Origin: Jeongeupia chitinilytica
GTDB lineage: Bacteria; Pseudomonadota; Gammaproteobacteria; Burkholderiales; Chitinibacteraceae
Direction: 5' to 3'
Length of the DNA: 64,000 nt
Assembly: GCF_014652315.1 (NCBI RefSeq)
Contig: NZ_BMYO01000005.1
Location: 186,001-250,000 of the forward strand
The notes under the pieces were generated by a model. It saw nothing but the letters and a program-made list of their open reading frames with translations, had not been told where the DNA came from and did no database searches. The position numbers were made by a program, and so were the translations under genes. This document shows, one piece after another, positions 41,967 through 51,050 of this stretch (positions within the stretch are counted from its first letter, which is position 1; every line of letters starts with the position of its first letter).

Positions 41967-43580
41967 ATGTCTTTCATGTCTTCCCGTCTGCTGCCGAGTC
42001 GCGGCGTGCTCTGTGCGCTGCCGATCGCTCTGCTCACCGTCGTGCCGCTGCTGGTGGTGCTGTCGTCGCTGCTCGACCCGCAGGCCGAGGTCTGGTCGCA
42101 CCTGCTCGATTACGTCCTGCCCGGCGTGCTGTGGAATACCTTGCTGCTGGTCGTCGGTGTGGGCGCCGGTGTGCTGCTGCTTGGCGTGCCGCTGGCATGG
42201 CTGACGGCGGTCTGTACTTTCCCGGGTCGGCGCTTCTTCGGTTGGGCGCTGATGCTGCCGCTGGCCATGCCGGCCTACGTGCTGGCCTTCGTCCAGGTCG
42301 GCCTGCTCGATTTCACCGGGCCGGTGCAGACACTGCTGCGTTCGGCATTCGGGACCAGCGCATGGTTTCCGCAAATCCGCAGTACCGGCGGTGTGATCCT
42401 GGTGTTGTCGATGGCGTTCTATCCCTACGTCTACCTGCTCGCGCGCAACGCCTTTTTGACGCAGGGCCGGCGCGCGATCGAGGCTGCGCAGACGCTGGGC
42501 ATGTCGCGACGGCGGGCCTTCTTCGTCGTGGCCGTTCCGATGGCGCGGCCATGGCTGATCGGCGGCGTGACGCTCGCGCTGATGGAAACCCTGGCCGACT
42601 TCGGCACGGTGTCGATCTTCAATTTCGATACGTTTACCACGGCCATCTACAAGGCGTGGTTTGCGCTGTTCAATCTGCCTGCCGCGTCGCAGTTGGCGTC
42701 GCTGCTGGTGATGTTCGTGCTGATGCTTGTGGCACTGGAGCAGTGGGGGCGCGGGGCGCGCAGCTATCAGGTGCGCAGTGCGCACGCCGAACGGATCGCG
42801 CTGCACGGCCGGCTGCGCTGGCTGGCAACGCTGTGGTGCGGCACGGTGCTGCTGCTGGCCTTTGTGGTGCCGATGATGCAGTTGCTGGTCTGGGTCAAGG
42901 GGGTCTGGGCTGACGATTTCGATGCGCGCTACCCGGCCTTCATCGGGCGCTCGCTGCTGCTTGCCGTCATGGCTGCGTTGTTGGTGACGCTGTTGGCGCT
43001 GGTGCTGGCCTACGCCCGGCGCCGCTACCGTGACGCTGGAACGCACTGGCTGGTGCGGCTGGCCACGCTGGGCTACGCGGTGCCCGGTACGGTGCTGGCG
43101 GTCGGGGTCTTCATTCCGGTTGCCTGGCTCGACAACGTGCTGCTGGCCGCGCTGCGCCCCTTCGGTTTGGAGGCATTGGCCATTTTCAAGGGGACGCTGG
43201 CAGTCATGCTGCTGGCGCTGGCGGCCCGCTTCCTTGCAGTCGGATTCCAGCCTGTCGATACGGCCATGCAGCGGATTACCCGCAGCCAGGAAGAGGCGGC
43301 CCGCTCGCTCGGGCTGAATGGCCGGCAGGTGGCGGCCCGGCTGTATCTGCCGCTGTTGCGCGGCGGGCTGTTGTCGGCGGCGTTGCTGGTGTTCGTCGAC
43401 GTGCTCAAGGAAATGCCGATCACGCTGATGACCCGTGCCTTCGGCTGGGACACGCTGGCGGTGCGTGTGTTCGAGATGACGTCGGAAGGCATGTGGGACC
43501 GCGCGGCCTTGCCCAGTCTGTTTATCGTGCTCGCCGGCCTCGTGCCGGTGGTACTGCTGATCCGGAAAACCGAATCATGA
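41967..43580 (+). CDS. fbpB: Ferric iron ABC transporter permease FbpB
   Basis: This ~537-residue protein is a double-length permease with about twelve membrane segments, formed from two fused halves. Each half carries an EAA-type loop that contacts the ATPase: AIEAAQTLGMSRRRAFFVVAVP in the first, and SQEEAARSLGLNGRQVAARLYLP in the second. It moves Fe3+ across the inner membrane. The start is uncertain between ATGs at 41967 and 41976, and no clear ribosome binding site is visible. The stop overlaps fbpC by 4 bp. Confidence 0.93.
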   Translation: MSFMSSRLLPSRGVLCALPIALLTVVPLLVVLSSLLDPQAEVWSHLLDYVLPGVLWNTLLLVVGVGAGVLLLGVPLAWLTAVCTFPGRRFFGWALMLPLAMPAYVLAFVQVGLLDFTGPVQTLLRSAFGTSAWFPQIRSTGGVILVLSMAFYPYVYLLARNAFLTQGRRAIEAAQTLGMSRRRAFFVVAVPMARPWLIGGVTLALMETLADFGTVSIFNFDTFTTAIYKAWFALFNLPAASQLASLLVMFVLMLVALEQWGRGARSYQVRSAHAERIALHGRLRWLATLWCGTVLLLAFVVPMMQLLVWVKGVWADDFDARYPAFIGRSLLLAVMAALLVTLLALVLAYARRRYRDAGTHWLVRLATLGYAVPGTVLAVGVFIPVAWLDNVLLAALRPFGLEALAIFKGTLAVMLLALAARFLAVGFQPVDTAMQRITRSQEEAARSLGLNGRQVAARLYLPLLRGGLLSAALLVFVDVLKEMPITLMTRAFGWDTLAVRVFEMTSEGMWDRAALPSLFIVLAGLVPVVLLIRKTES

Positions 43581-44626
43581 CTCCCATGCTCGAAGTGAAT
43601 GCCGTTTCTGTCCGCTACCCGGATCGTGCGGTGATCGAATCCCTGTCGTTTTCGCTGGCATCCGGGCAGATCGGCTGTTTGCTCGGTCATTCCGGCTGCG
43701 GCAAAACGACGATGCTGCGGGCGATTGCCGGTTTCGAAACGCCTGCGGCAGGCGAGATCCGTATCGATGGTGAAGTGGTCGCCAGCGCGTCGACCATGCT
43801 GCCGCCCGAGGCAAGGCGCATCGGCATGGTGTTCCAGGACTATGCGCTGTTTCCGCATCTGAACGTGACCGACAACATCGGCTTCGGTCTGCGGGCGCTG
43901 TCCGCAGCCGAGCGCACGGCGCGCATCGGCGAGATGCTGGCGCTCGTCGGTCTCGAGGACGAATGCCGGCGCTTTCCGCACGAACTGTCCGGTGGCCAGC
44001 AACAGCGCGTGGCGCTGGCGCGGGCGCTGGCCACCCGTCCGAGGCTGATGCTGCTGGACGAACCGTTCTCGAATCTCGATGCCGAACTGCGCGAGCGGCT
44101 GGGGCTGGAGGTGCGTGACATCCTCAAGGCGGCCGGCACGACGGCGATTCTGGTGACGCATGACCAGCACGAAGCCTTTGCCGTTGCCGACGTTGTCGGC
44201 GTGATGGTGGATGGTCAGATTCGCCAATGGGCGAGTCCGTACAGTCTGTATCACCAGCCGGTCGACCGCCACGTGGCCAACTTCATCGGCGAGGGGGTGT
44301 TGTTGCCGGGGGTCGTCAACGCGAGTGCGCAGATCGAGTTCGAACTGGGGCGTTTCGACGGTCCGACGCCGGCGCATTGCGGTGTCGACGGGTGTCGGGT
44401 CGACGTGCTGGTCCGTCCCGACGACGTGCAGCACGATGACGCCAGTCCGGTGCGGGCAACGGTGCTGGCGCGCGCGTTCCGCGGTGCGGAATTTCTCTAC
44501 ACGCTGGCGCTGCCGTCGGGACAGAAAGTGCTTTCGCTCGTGCCAAGTCACCATAATCATGCGGTGGGCGAGGAGATCGGCATCCGGCTCGAGCTCGAGC
44601 ACGCTGTTGCCTATGTGCGTGAATGA
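43577..44626 (+). CDS. fbpC: Ferric iron ABC transporter ATP-binding protein FbpC
   Basis: This 349-residue ATPase has Walker A GHSGCGKTT, the signature LSGGQQQRVALARAL, Walker B LMLLDEPFSNLD and the switch His in LVTHD. The C-terminal ~110 residues form the TOBE-type regulatory domain (RPDDVQHDD, VLARAFRGAEFLY). It powers iron uptake through FbpB. It overlaps fbpB by ATGA and lies about 60 bp before trxC. Confidence 0.95.
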   Translation: MTPMLEVNAVSVRYPDRAVIESLSFSLASGQIGCLLGHSGCGKTTMLRAIAGFETPAAGEIRIDGEVVASASTMLPPEARRIGMVFQDYALFPHLNVTDNIGFGLRALSAAERTARIGEMLALVGLEDECRRFPHELSGGQQQRVALARALATRPRLMLLDEPFSNLDAELRERLGLEVRDILKAAGTTAILVTHDQHEAFAVADVVGVMVDGQIRQWASPYSLYHQPVDRHVANFIGEGVLLPGVVNASAQIEFELGRFDGPTPAHCGVDGCRVDVLVRPDDVQHDDASPVRATVLARAFRGAEFLYTLALPSGQKVLSLVPSHHNHAVGEEIGIRLELEHAVAYVRE

Positions 44627-44687
44627 CGCAGGGGCTTGATCGGTGGTACGCACTGCGCGACCATCGCGTCCTGCTACGGAGAAAACC

Positions 44688-45110
44688 ATGATCCTTGCCT
44701 GTCCGCACTGCCAGACCGCCAATCGTCTCGAACCGGCTCGCCTTGCCGATGCTCCTGTCTGTGGTCAGTGCCACAAGCCGCTGCTGTCCGGCGCGCCCAT
44801 CGCAGCAACCTCGGAAAGTGCGCCCGCCTTGATCGCGGCCAGCCCGATTCCGGTGGTGGTCGACTTCTGGGCGACCTGGTGCGGGCCTTGCCAGGCCTTT
44901 GCGCCGGCCTTTGCTTCGGCTGCCGAGTATTTCGCCGGCAAGGTGTTGTTCCTCAAGGTGGACACCGACGCCGAGCAGTCGCTGGCGGCGCAGTACCAGA
45001 TCCGCAGTATTCCGACGCTGATCGCGTTCGATCGCGGGCGCCAGATCGAACGCCTCAATGGTGCGATGTCGTCCGGCCAGTTCAAGGCCTGGGTCAGCCA
45101 GCTGGTCTGA
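44688..45110 (+). CDS. trxC: Thioredoxin 2 (TrxC)
   Basis: This 140-residue protein has the TrxC layout: an N-terminal zinc-binding domain with CxxC pairs at Cys5/Cys8 and Cys25/Cys28, then a thioredoxin fold with the redox motif WCGPC (Cys65 and Cys68) and the cis-proline segment SIPTL. TrxC reduces disulfides in the cytoplasm, and the zinc domain makes it responsive to oxidants. GGAG precedes the ATG. It may be partly co-transcribed with the iron genes, since no terminator lies between them. Confidence 0.95.
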   Translation: MILACPHCQTANRLEPARLADAPVCGQCHKPLLSGAPIAATSESAPALIAASPIPVVVDFWATWCGPCQAFAPAFASAAEYFAGKVLFLKVDTDAEQSLAAQYQIRSIPTLIAFDRGRQIERLNGAMSSGQFKAWVSQLV

Positions 45111-45134
45111 TTGCAAGTAGACCCGCCGGAAACG

Positions 45135-45160
45135 ACAACGCCCCGGAATCGGGGCGTTGT
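45135..45160. terminator. Hairpin between trxC and pbpG
   Basis: ACAACGCCCC and GGGGCGTTGT arms around a GGAATC loop form a strong stem between the two convergent genes. The trailing sequence is only moderately T-rich on either strand. Confidence 0.65.
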
Positions 45161-45183
45161 GTGTATATGGGGGCTGGTACGGA

Positions 45184-46242
45184 TCAGCCTGCGCGCAGTT
45201 TGGCGTAGGGGCTGGTTTCCAGCCACTTCTTGACCCGGTTTGCGTCGCCGATCCGGGTATAGCTGCCTTGCGAGTCCATCAGGATCATCACGACCGGCGT
45301 GCCTTCGATCGTTGCCTGCAGCACGATGCAGTGACCGGCTTCGTTGATGAAGCCGGTTTTCGACAGGCCAATATCCCAGTCGTCCGACTTCACCAGCGGA
45401 TTGGTGTTGCGGTAGACCATTTCCCGACCGTTGCGGTTGGAAATGAAGCGGTACTCGCTCGAGGTCGAGAACTGGTGGATTTCCGCGTAGTGATGCGCGG
45501 CCTTGACCATCTGGACCAGATCGCGCGGCGTGGAGACATTGCTCGGCGTCAGGCCGGTCGAGTCGTAAAAACGGCTGCCGCGCATGCCCAGCTGTTGCGC
45601 CTTTTCGTTCATCTTGCGCACGAAAGCATCGCGTCCACCCGGATAGGTGCGCGACAGCGCGGCAGCAGCACGGTTTTCCGAGGACATCAGTGCCAGCAGC
45701 AGCACTTCGGCCCGGGTGAGCGACGTGCCGACGGCCAGTCGCGAACTGGTGTGCTTGAGCATGTCGACGTCGTCTTCGCTGATGGTGATCAGCTCGTTCA
45801 TCGGCAGGCGGGCATCCAGCGTCACCATCGCGGTCATCAGCTTGGTGATCGAGGCAATCGGGACCTGGGTGTCGGCGTTCTTCTCGTAAATCACTTCGCC
45901 GCTTTGTTCGTTGACCACGAGCACGGCCGACGACTGGACGCCGGGGCGTTCGAGCGTCGACGGGACTGCTACGGCCCGGGAAACGCGGACCTCTTGCCGG
46001 GCGTTGGCAATGGCCTGGCTGCTGACAGAGCCCTTTTTGCGAATCGTCACCTTGACGGCAGGTTTCTTCGGCTGGGCGGTTTTCTTCTGTTGATTTTTTG
46101 CAACGGATTGCTTGCCGGCCGGCTTGGATTTGGCCGACTTGCTGGTCGATTGGGCATGCTGGGTGGCGGCCTCGGCCATTGGCATGGCGACGAGCGAGAG
46201 CGCGGTCAGGAGAGCGCAAAGCCCGGGAATGCTGGGTTTCAT
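45184..46242 (-). CDS. pbpG: D-alanyl-D-alanine endopeptidase (PBP7-like)
   Basis: This 352-residue S11-family penicillin-binding protein has a signal peptide (1-26) and then a Lys/Ala/Ser-rich linker (about 32-70) before the peptidase domain. The three active-site motifs are present: SITK (Ser131 and Lys134), SSEN, and SKTG. Family members cut peptide cross-links or stems in the cell wall and affect cell separation and shape. The ATG at 46242 is used; the preceding in-frame TTG at 46245 is less likely. The basic linker is a distinguishing feature and may bind wall polymers. Confidence 0.93.
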   Translation of the reverse strand: MKPSIPGLCALLTALSLVAMPMAEAATQHAQSTSKSAKSKPAGKQSVAKNQQKKTAQPKKPAVKVTIRKKGSVSSQAIANARQEVRVSRAVAVPSTLERPGVQSSAVLVVNEQSGEVIYEKNADTQVPIASITKLMTAMVTLDARLPMNELITISEDDVDMLKHTSSRLAVGTSLTRAEVLLLALMSSENRAAAALSRTYPGGRDAFVRKMNEKAQQLGMRGSRFYDSTGLTPSNVSTPRDLVQMVKAAHHYAEIHQFSTSSEYRFISNRNGREMVYRNTNPLVKSDDWDIGLSKTGFINEAGHCIVLQATIEGTPVVMILMDSQGSYTRIGDANRVKKWLETSPYAKLRAG

Positions 46243-46471
46243 CAACTACCTCGGAATCGAGTTCGAGCGTATTACATCAGATGCTTCTTATTCTAAGGCA
46301 GGCGCAACAGAAAATGTGACGAAAAATCAAATGCTAACTGGATATTTCGTATAGTTCGCATTAAAGATTTCCCGATACTTGCAGACGATGTGATAATTTG
46401 CCGTGTTGCGCCGCACAATGTCCGGCCGAGCCGGTGTCTGGTGTTGCTGTTTCTACCGAATGGAGCATCCC

Positions 46472-48181
46472 GTGTTGCAGTCCACGTCGCTTGAGTCGTT
46501 CTTCCTGCAGTTCAACGAGGCCAACCAGAAGTGGTGGCAAAGCTGGGTCAATGCGGTTGCACCGGCCGGTGCTGCGGCGCTGCCGTCCGGACTCGCGCCG
46601 GTCCAGGGGCTGTCGACCGAGGCCTTCGAGACCCACAGCCTGTACTACCAGCAGCAGCTCGATCTTTGGCTGCAGCTGATCGGCGCCGGCAACGGCCAGA
46701 AGCTCGAACCGGAAAAAGGGGATCGGCGCTTCGCAGCCCCGGAGTGGGAGTTGCCGTTGTTCAGCTTCTTCAAGCAGAGCTACCTGCTCACGTCGAAATG
46801 GCTGACCCAGATGGTCGATCATGTGCATGCCGACGACGATACCAAGGCGCGCATGGCGTTCTTTGCCCGGCAGTACCTCGATGCCGTCAGTCCTGCCAAC
46901 TTCGCCGTGACGAATCCGGAAGTGCTGGCGCTGGCGATCGATACCCGTGGCGAGAGTCTGAACGAGGGGATGAAGAAGCTCCTCGAGGACATCCAGAAGG
47001 GCACGATCACGATGACCGACGAGTCGCAGTTCGTCGTCGGTGAAAATCTGGCCGTGACGCCGGGGCAGGTGGTGTTCGAGAACGAACTGTTCCAGCTGCT
47101 GCAGTACGCGCCGACCACCGGCGACGTGTACGAGACGCCGCTGCTCATCGTGCCGCCGTGCGTCAACAAGTACTACATCATGGACCTCAAGCCCGAAAAC
47201 TCGATGGTTCGCTGGGTTGTCGGCGAAGGGCACACGACTTTCCTTGTATCGTGGAAATCGGTTACGCCGGAGCTGGGTCACCTCAAGTGGGACGACTACG
47301 TCGAGAAGGGCGTGCTGGCCGCGGCCGATGTGGTGCGCCAGATCAGCAAGCGCGAAAAAATGAACGTGCTCTCGTTCTGCATCGGCGGCGAGCTGGTGTC
47401 GACCGCAGTGCCGGTGATGCAGGCGCGCGGGCAGGACTGGTTCGAGTCGCTGACGCTGATGACAGTGATCATCGACCACACCGAGCCGGGCGACATCAAG
47501 CACTTCCTTGATCCCGCCGTCGTCGCCAGTCGCGAATTGGTGATCGATAAGGGGGGCGTCATTTCCGGCAAGGAACTGGCACGGACGTTTGCGGCGCTGC
47601 GTGCCAACGATCTGGTGTGGAACTACGTCGTCAACAACTACCTGAAAGGCAAAACGCCGCCGCCGTTCGATTTGCTGTACTGGAACAACGATTCGGCCAA
47701 TCTGGCGCTGCCGATGCACACCTGGTTCCTGCGCAATATGTACTTCGACAACAACCTGGCCAAACCGGGCTCGTTCTCGCTGTGCGGCGTACCCATCGAT
47801 CTGACGGCCATCACCTTGCCGACCTATGTGTTTGCCGCACGTGAAGACCACATCGTGCCGTGGACGTCCGCATACCGGACCACCGGCATTTTCCAGGGGC
47901 CGTTGCGCTTCGTGCTCGGCGCGTCCGGCCACATTGCCGGCACGATCAACCCGGTCTCGGCCAACAAACGCAACTACTGGGTCAACGACCGGCTGGATGC
48001 GGATCCGCAAGCCTGGTTCGAGGCGGCCGAATCGCGCCCGGGCAGTTGGTGGCAGGACTGGGCGGAATGGCTGGCGCCGCGTGCGGGCCAGCGTGTCGCC
48101 GCACCGAAAACGCTCGGTAGCCGCCAGTTCAAGCCGATCGAGCCGGCCCCGGGTCGCTACGTCAAAGAACGCCTGTCCTGA
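46472..48181 (+). CDS. phaC: Class I poly(3-hydroxyalkanoate) synthase PhaC
   Basis: This ~569-residue protein matches class I PHA synthases, which polymerise (R)-3-hydroxyacyl-CoA on granules. The domain shows CVNKYYIMDLKPENSMVRW, the nucleophile Cys303, RANDLVWNYVVNNYLKG, the catalytic Asp in AREDHIVPW and the catalytic His in LGASGHIAGTINP. The nucleophile box reads SFCIG rather than the usual GXCXG, with Ser301 for Gly. The start is probably the GTG at 46472, with GGAG 6 bases upstream; the ATG at 46460 lacks a ribosome binding site. phaA follows 86 bp later, but no phaB reductase is in the window. Confidence 0.93.
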   Translation: MLQSTSLESFFLQFNEANQKWWQSWVNAVAPAGAAALPSGLAPVQGLSTEAFETHSLYYQQQLDLWLQLIGAGNGQKLEPEKGDRRFAAPEWELPLFSFFKQSYLLTSKWLTQMVDHVHADDDTKARMAFFARQYLDAVSPANFAVTNPEVLALAIDTRGESLNEGMKKLLEDIQKGTITMTDESQFVVGENLAVTPGQVVFENELFQLLQYAPTTGDVYETPLLIVPPCVNKYYIMDLKPENSMVRWVVGEGHTTFLVSWKSVTPELGHLKWDDYVEKGVLAAADVVRQISKREKMNVLSFCIGGELVSTAVPVMQARGQDWFESLTLMTVIIDHTEPGDIKHFLDPAVVASRELVIDKGGVISGKELARTFAALRANDLVWNYVVNNYLKGKTPPPFDLLYWNNDSANLALPMHTWFLRNMYFDNNLAKPGSFSLCGVPIDLTAITLPTYVFAAREDHIVPWTSAYRTTGIFQGPLRFVLGASGHIAGTINPVSANKRNYWVNDRLDADPQAWFEAAESRPGSWWQDWAEWLAPRAGQRVAAPKTLGSRQFKPIEPAPGRYVKERLS

Positions 48182-48267
48182 TTTGCAGTGCCGGACCGGC
48201 CGAACCTGCGGCCGGTCCGTTAATCTAAAACACAGCCCCAACCGATTGGGCGCACGGGAGAAACATC

Positions 48268-49446
48268 ATGACTGAAATCGTTATCGTTGCCGCACAGCGT
48301 ACCGCGCTGGGCAATTTCGGCGGTGCACTGGCCAGGGTGGCCGCGCCCGAGCTCGGTGCAACCGTCATTCGTGCACTGCTGGAAAAAACCGGTCTTGCCG
48401 CCGACCAGGTCAGCGAAGTCATCCTCGGCAATGTGTTGACCGCCGGTCTGGGCCAGAACCCGGCACGTCAGGCGCTGCGCCTTGCGGGCCTCCCGGATGC
48501 AACGCCGGGCCTGACGATCAACCAGGTCTGCGGTTCGGGGCTGAAGGCGGTCGCGCTGGGTCTGCAGGCCATTCTGTCGGGCGAGTCCGACATCGTCATC
48601 GCCGGCGGGCAGGAAAACATGAGTGCAACGCCGCATATCCTGCCGGGTTCGCGTGACGGCTTCCGGATGGGCAATGCACAGCTGATCGACACGATGGTCT
48701 ACGACGGCCTGACCGATGTGTACAACAAGTACCATATGGGCGTGACCGCCGAGAACATCGCCAAGAAGTACGGCATCAGCCGGACCGAGCAGGACGAGCT
48801 GGCGCTGTCGTCGCAGCAGAAGGCCGCTGCCGCGCAGGCTGAAGGCCGTTTTGCCGACGAGATCGTGCCGGTCAGCATCCCGCAGAAGAAGGGTGATCCG
48901 GTTGTGTTTGCTGCCGACGAATTCATCAAGGCCAATGCGACGATGGACGGACTGGCCAAGCTGCGTCCGGCTTTCGACAAGGAAGGCACCGTGACCGCCG
49001 GCAATGCCTCGGGCATCAACGATGGGGCTGCCGCCGTGCTGCTGATGACCCGCGAGAAAGCCGACGCGCTGGGTCTCAAGCCGCTGGCTACGATCCGTGC
49101 GGCCGCTTCGGCCGGTGTCGATCCGACCATCATGGGCATGGGTCCGGTTCCGGCAACCCAGCGCGCGCTGGCGCGTGCCGGCTGGTCGCTCGACCAGCTT
49201 GATCTGATCGAAGCCAATGAAGCGTTCGCCGCGCAGGCCCTCGGTGTCGCGCGCGAATTGAAGTGGGACTGGAGCCGCGTCAACGTCAACGGCGGCGCGA
49301 TTGCACTGGGTCATCCGATCGGTGCCTCGGGTGCGCGCGTACTGGTGACGCTGCTGCATGAGATGGTTCGCCGTGATGCAAAGAAGGGTCTGGCGACCCT
49401 GTGCATTGGCGGTGGCATGGGGGTGGCTCTGGCGGTCGAGCGCTGA
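48268..49446 (+). CDS. phaA: Acetyl-CoA C-acetyltransferase PhaA
   Basis: This 392-residue thiolase condenses two acetyl-CoA to acetoacetyl-CoA, the first step of polyhydroxybutyrate synthesis. Nucleophile Cys88 lies in NQVCGSGLKAV, the catalytic His in GHPIGASGAR and the second Cys in TLCIGGGMGVAL. Length and motifs fit biosynthetic thiolases, as opposed to FadA at 28331, which has FCSSGINAV. GGGAGAAA upstream is the ribosome binding site. It follows phaC in the same direction and ends at a terminator. Confidence 0.95.
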   Translation: MTEIVIVAAQRTALGNFGGALARVAAPELGATVIRALLEKTGLAADQVSEVILGNVLTAGLGQNPARQALRLAGLPDATPGLTINQVCGSGLKAVALGLQAILSGESDIVIAGGQENMSATPHILPGSRDGFRMGNAQLIDTMVYDGLTDVYNKYHMGVTAENIAKKYGISRTEQDELALSSQQKAAAAQAEGRFADEIVPVSIPQKKGDPVVFAADEFIKANATMDGLAKLRPAFDKEGTVTAGNASGINDGAAAVLLMTREKADALGLKPLATIRAAASAGVDPTIMGMGPVPATQRALARAGWSLDQLDLIEANEAFAAQALGVARELKWDWSRVNVNGGAIALGHPIGASGARVLVTLLHEMVRRDAKKGLATLCIGGGMGVALAVER

Positions 49447-49469
49447 TTCCGGCGTAGCCCTGCAACAAG

Positions 49470-49495
49470 AACGCCCTCTGCGGAGGGCGTTTTTC
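49470..49495 (+). terminator. Intrinsic terminator after phaA
   Basis: ACGCCCTC and GAGGGCGT arms around TGCG, followed by five T residues counting the last stem base. Confidence 0.88.
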
Positions 49496-49678
49496 ATCTG
49501 CGGTTTGCACACGTTGCCTTGTCATTCACTCCAGCGTGTTTCCTTCGACGCCAGGCTCGTGGCAACGGGCAGTGCCCGAGGCCGGAACGGTGTTCGTGCA
49601 GTGCCGATTTAGCCTCTCTTGCGGATTCCGTGGTGCCGTGGGCCGGCTTATGATGGTGTTTTCACAATGGGAGGGCGC

Positions 49679-50509
49679 ATGTCCGTGCTGATTACGCCGC
49701 AAATACTGGCGACCGAGTCGACCACTTGTGTGGTTGTCGATTGCCGCCATGATCTTGGTGATCCGGAGGCCGGAAACAGGGCCTACCTGTCCGGGCACAT
49801 TCCCGGAGCCGTCTTTGCCCATCTCGATTCGGACTTGTCCGGACCGAAGACCGGCAGGAACGGGCGCCACCCCCTGCCGACCGTGGAGGCTTTGACCGCC
49901 TGGCTGGGCAGGATGGGGATTACGCCGCAGACGCGTGTCGTCGCCTATGACGCATCCGGCGGGATGTTCGCGGCACGACTGTGGTGGTTGTTGCGCTGGC
50001 TGGGACACGAGCACGTTGCGGTGCTCGATGGCGGCTGGCAGGCATGGCTGGAGGCCGGCTTGCCGGCTTCGATCGAGGTGCCGGAACCGACGGCTGCGGT
50101 CTACAATGCGCGTCCGCGCGGCGATCTGGCCGTCGGCATGGCGCAAATTCGCGCCAACCTTGATGCCCCGGCCTTTCTCGTTGTCGATGCGCGCAGCCCG
50201 GATCGCTTCCGCGGTCTCGGCGAAACGATCGACCCGGTCGGCGGGCATATTCCGGGTGCGGCCAACCGCTTTTTCCAGCACAACCTCGACGCGGGTGGCC
50301 GTTTCAAATCCGCCGGGACGTTGCGAAACGAGTGGCGGGAGGTCATTGGCAGTCGTTCGCCGGCGGACATCGTCTGCCAGTGCGGCTCCGGTGTGACCGC
50401 CTGCCACAACCTGCTGGCGCTGGAGCTGGCGGGTCTGTCCGGCGCCAGGTTGTACGCGGGTTCGTGGAGCGAGTGGTGTGCCCACCCGGACAACCCGGTT
50501 GCACGCTGA
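49679..50509 (+). CDS. Two-domain sulfurtransferase (thiosulfate/3-mercaptopyruvate type)
   Basis: This 276-residue protein has two rhodanese domains. The first (about 1-135) is structural, with VVVDCRHDLGDPEAG and GHIPGAVFAHLDSDLSG. The second (about 150-276) is catalytic, with LVVDARSPDRFRG and the active loop CGSGVTACHN, the CG(S/T)GVT pattern typical of mercaptopyruvate sulfurtransferases. It transfers sulfane sulfur to thiols or cyanide; there is no signal peptide. GGAGGG lies before the ATG at 49679. It shares a perfect palindromic terminator with the convergent thpR-like gene. Confidence 0.92.
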   Translation: MSVLITPQILATESTTCVVVDCRHDLGDPEAGNRAYLSGHIPGAVFAHLDSDLSGPKTGRNGRHPLPTVEALTAWLGRMGITPQTRVVAYDASGGMFAARLWWLLRWLGHEHVAVLDGGWQAWLEAGLPASIEVPEPTAAVYNARPRGDLAVGMAQIRANLDAPAFLVVDARSPDRFRGLGETIDPVGGHIPGAANRFFQHNLDAGGRFKSAGTLRNEWREVIGSRSPADIVCQCGSGVTACHNLLALELAGLSGARLYAGSWSEWCAHPDNPVAR

Positions 50510-50552
50510 AATGAACAACGCCCGGGCAGCCGGGCGTTGTTCATTTCAGCGT
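50503..50552. terminator. Perfect 23-bp palindromic terminator overlapping two stop codons
   Basis: Arms at 50503-50525 and 50530-50552 are exact reverse complements around a GCAG loop. They include the last codons and stop codons of the convergent sulfurtransferase and thpR-like genes, so each mRNA can fold the same hairpin at its 3' end. There is no long T run after the stem. Confidence 0.8.
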
Positions 50553-51050
50553 CTGGCGAAACAGCGGGCGATATCGTACGCCTCGGGGTGTCGATTCCGA
50601 CGCGTAGAGCACGAGGGCATCGACAGGCCAGCAGACGGGCATTGCAAGATGTTCCGCGACCGGTTGACCTTTGCGCAACAGCGTGACGTGCGGCGTAAAG
50701 GCCTGTCGGTCGAACGCAATGTCCGAAACGGTGAGTCTTGCCCTGAGCATTTCGGCAAGTGCATCAAGCCCGGGCGGGGTTGCGGTGCAGCCGAGCCAGA
50801 CGATGGCGCCGTGTTTGAAGTCGCCGGTCCGGTCGAGGGTGATCGAAAAACGGGGCATGTCGATGTCGGTGAGCAGGTGACGCAGGCGTTGCAGCGTCTG
50901 CGCCGTCGCGTCACCGAGGAAGGCCAGCGTCATATGCAGATTGGCCGTCGACGTCGGTTTGCCGCCGAGGCGGCCGTAAAGCCGGTCGCGTTCGCGTGCG
51001 ATGGCCTCGCGCACCGCCGGCGGTGGCGCCAGCCCGATGAACAGCCTCAC
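50541..51050 (-). CDS. thpR: RNA 2',3'-cyclic phosphodiesterase (ThpR/LigT)
   Basis: This 169-residue protein is a 2H phosphoesterase. Both HxT catalytic motifs are present: HMT starting at His39 and HVT starting at His121, each followed by Leu and a beta strand. The family opens 2',3'-cyclic phosphates on RNA and was first known as a 2'-5' RNA ligase; the in vivo role is unclear. Its start overlaps the stop of the NUDIX gene by 4 bp, so it is the last gene of a three-gene coupled operon. Confidence 0.93.
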   Translation of the reverse strand: MRLFIGLAPPPAVREAIARERDRLYGRLGGKPTSTANLHMTLAFLGDATAQTLQRLRHLLTDIDMPRFSITLDRTGDFKHGAIVWLGCTATPPGLDALAEMLRARLTVSDIAFDRQAFTPHVTLLRKGQPVAEHLAMPVCWPVDALVLYASESTPRGVRYRPLFRQTLK

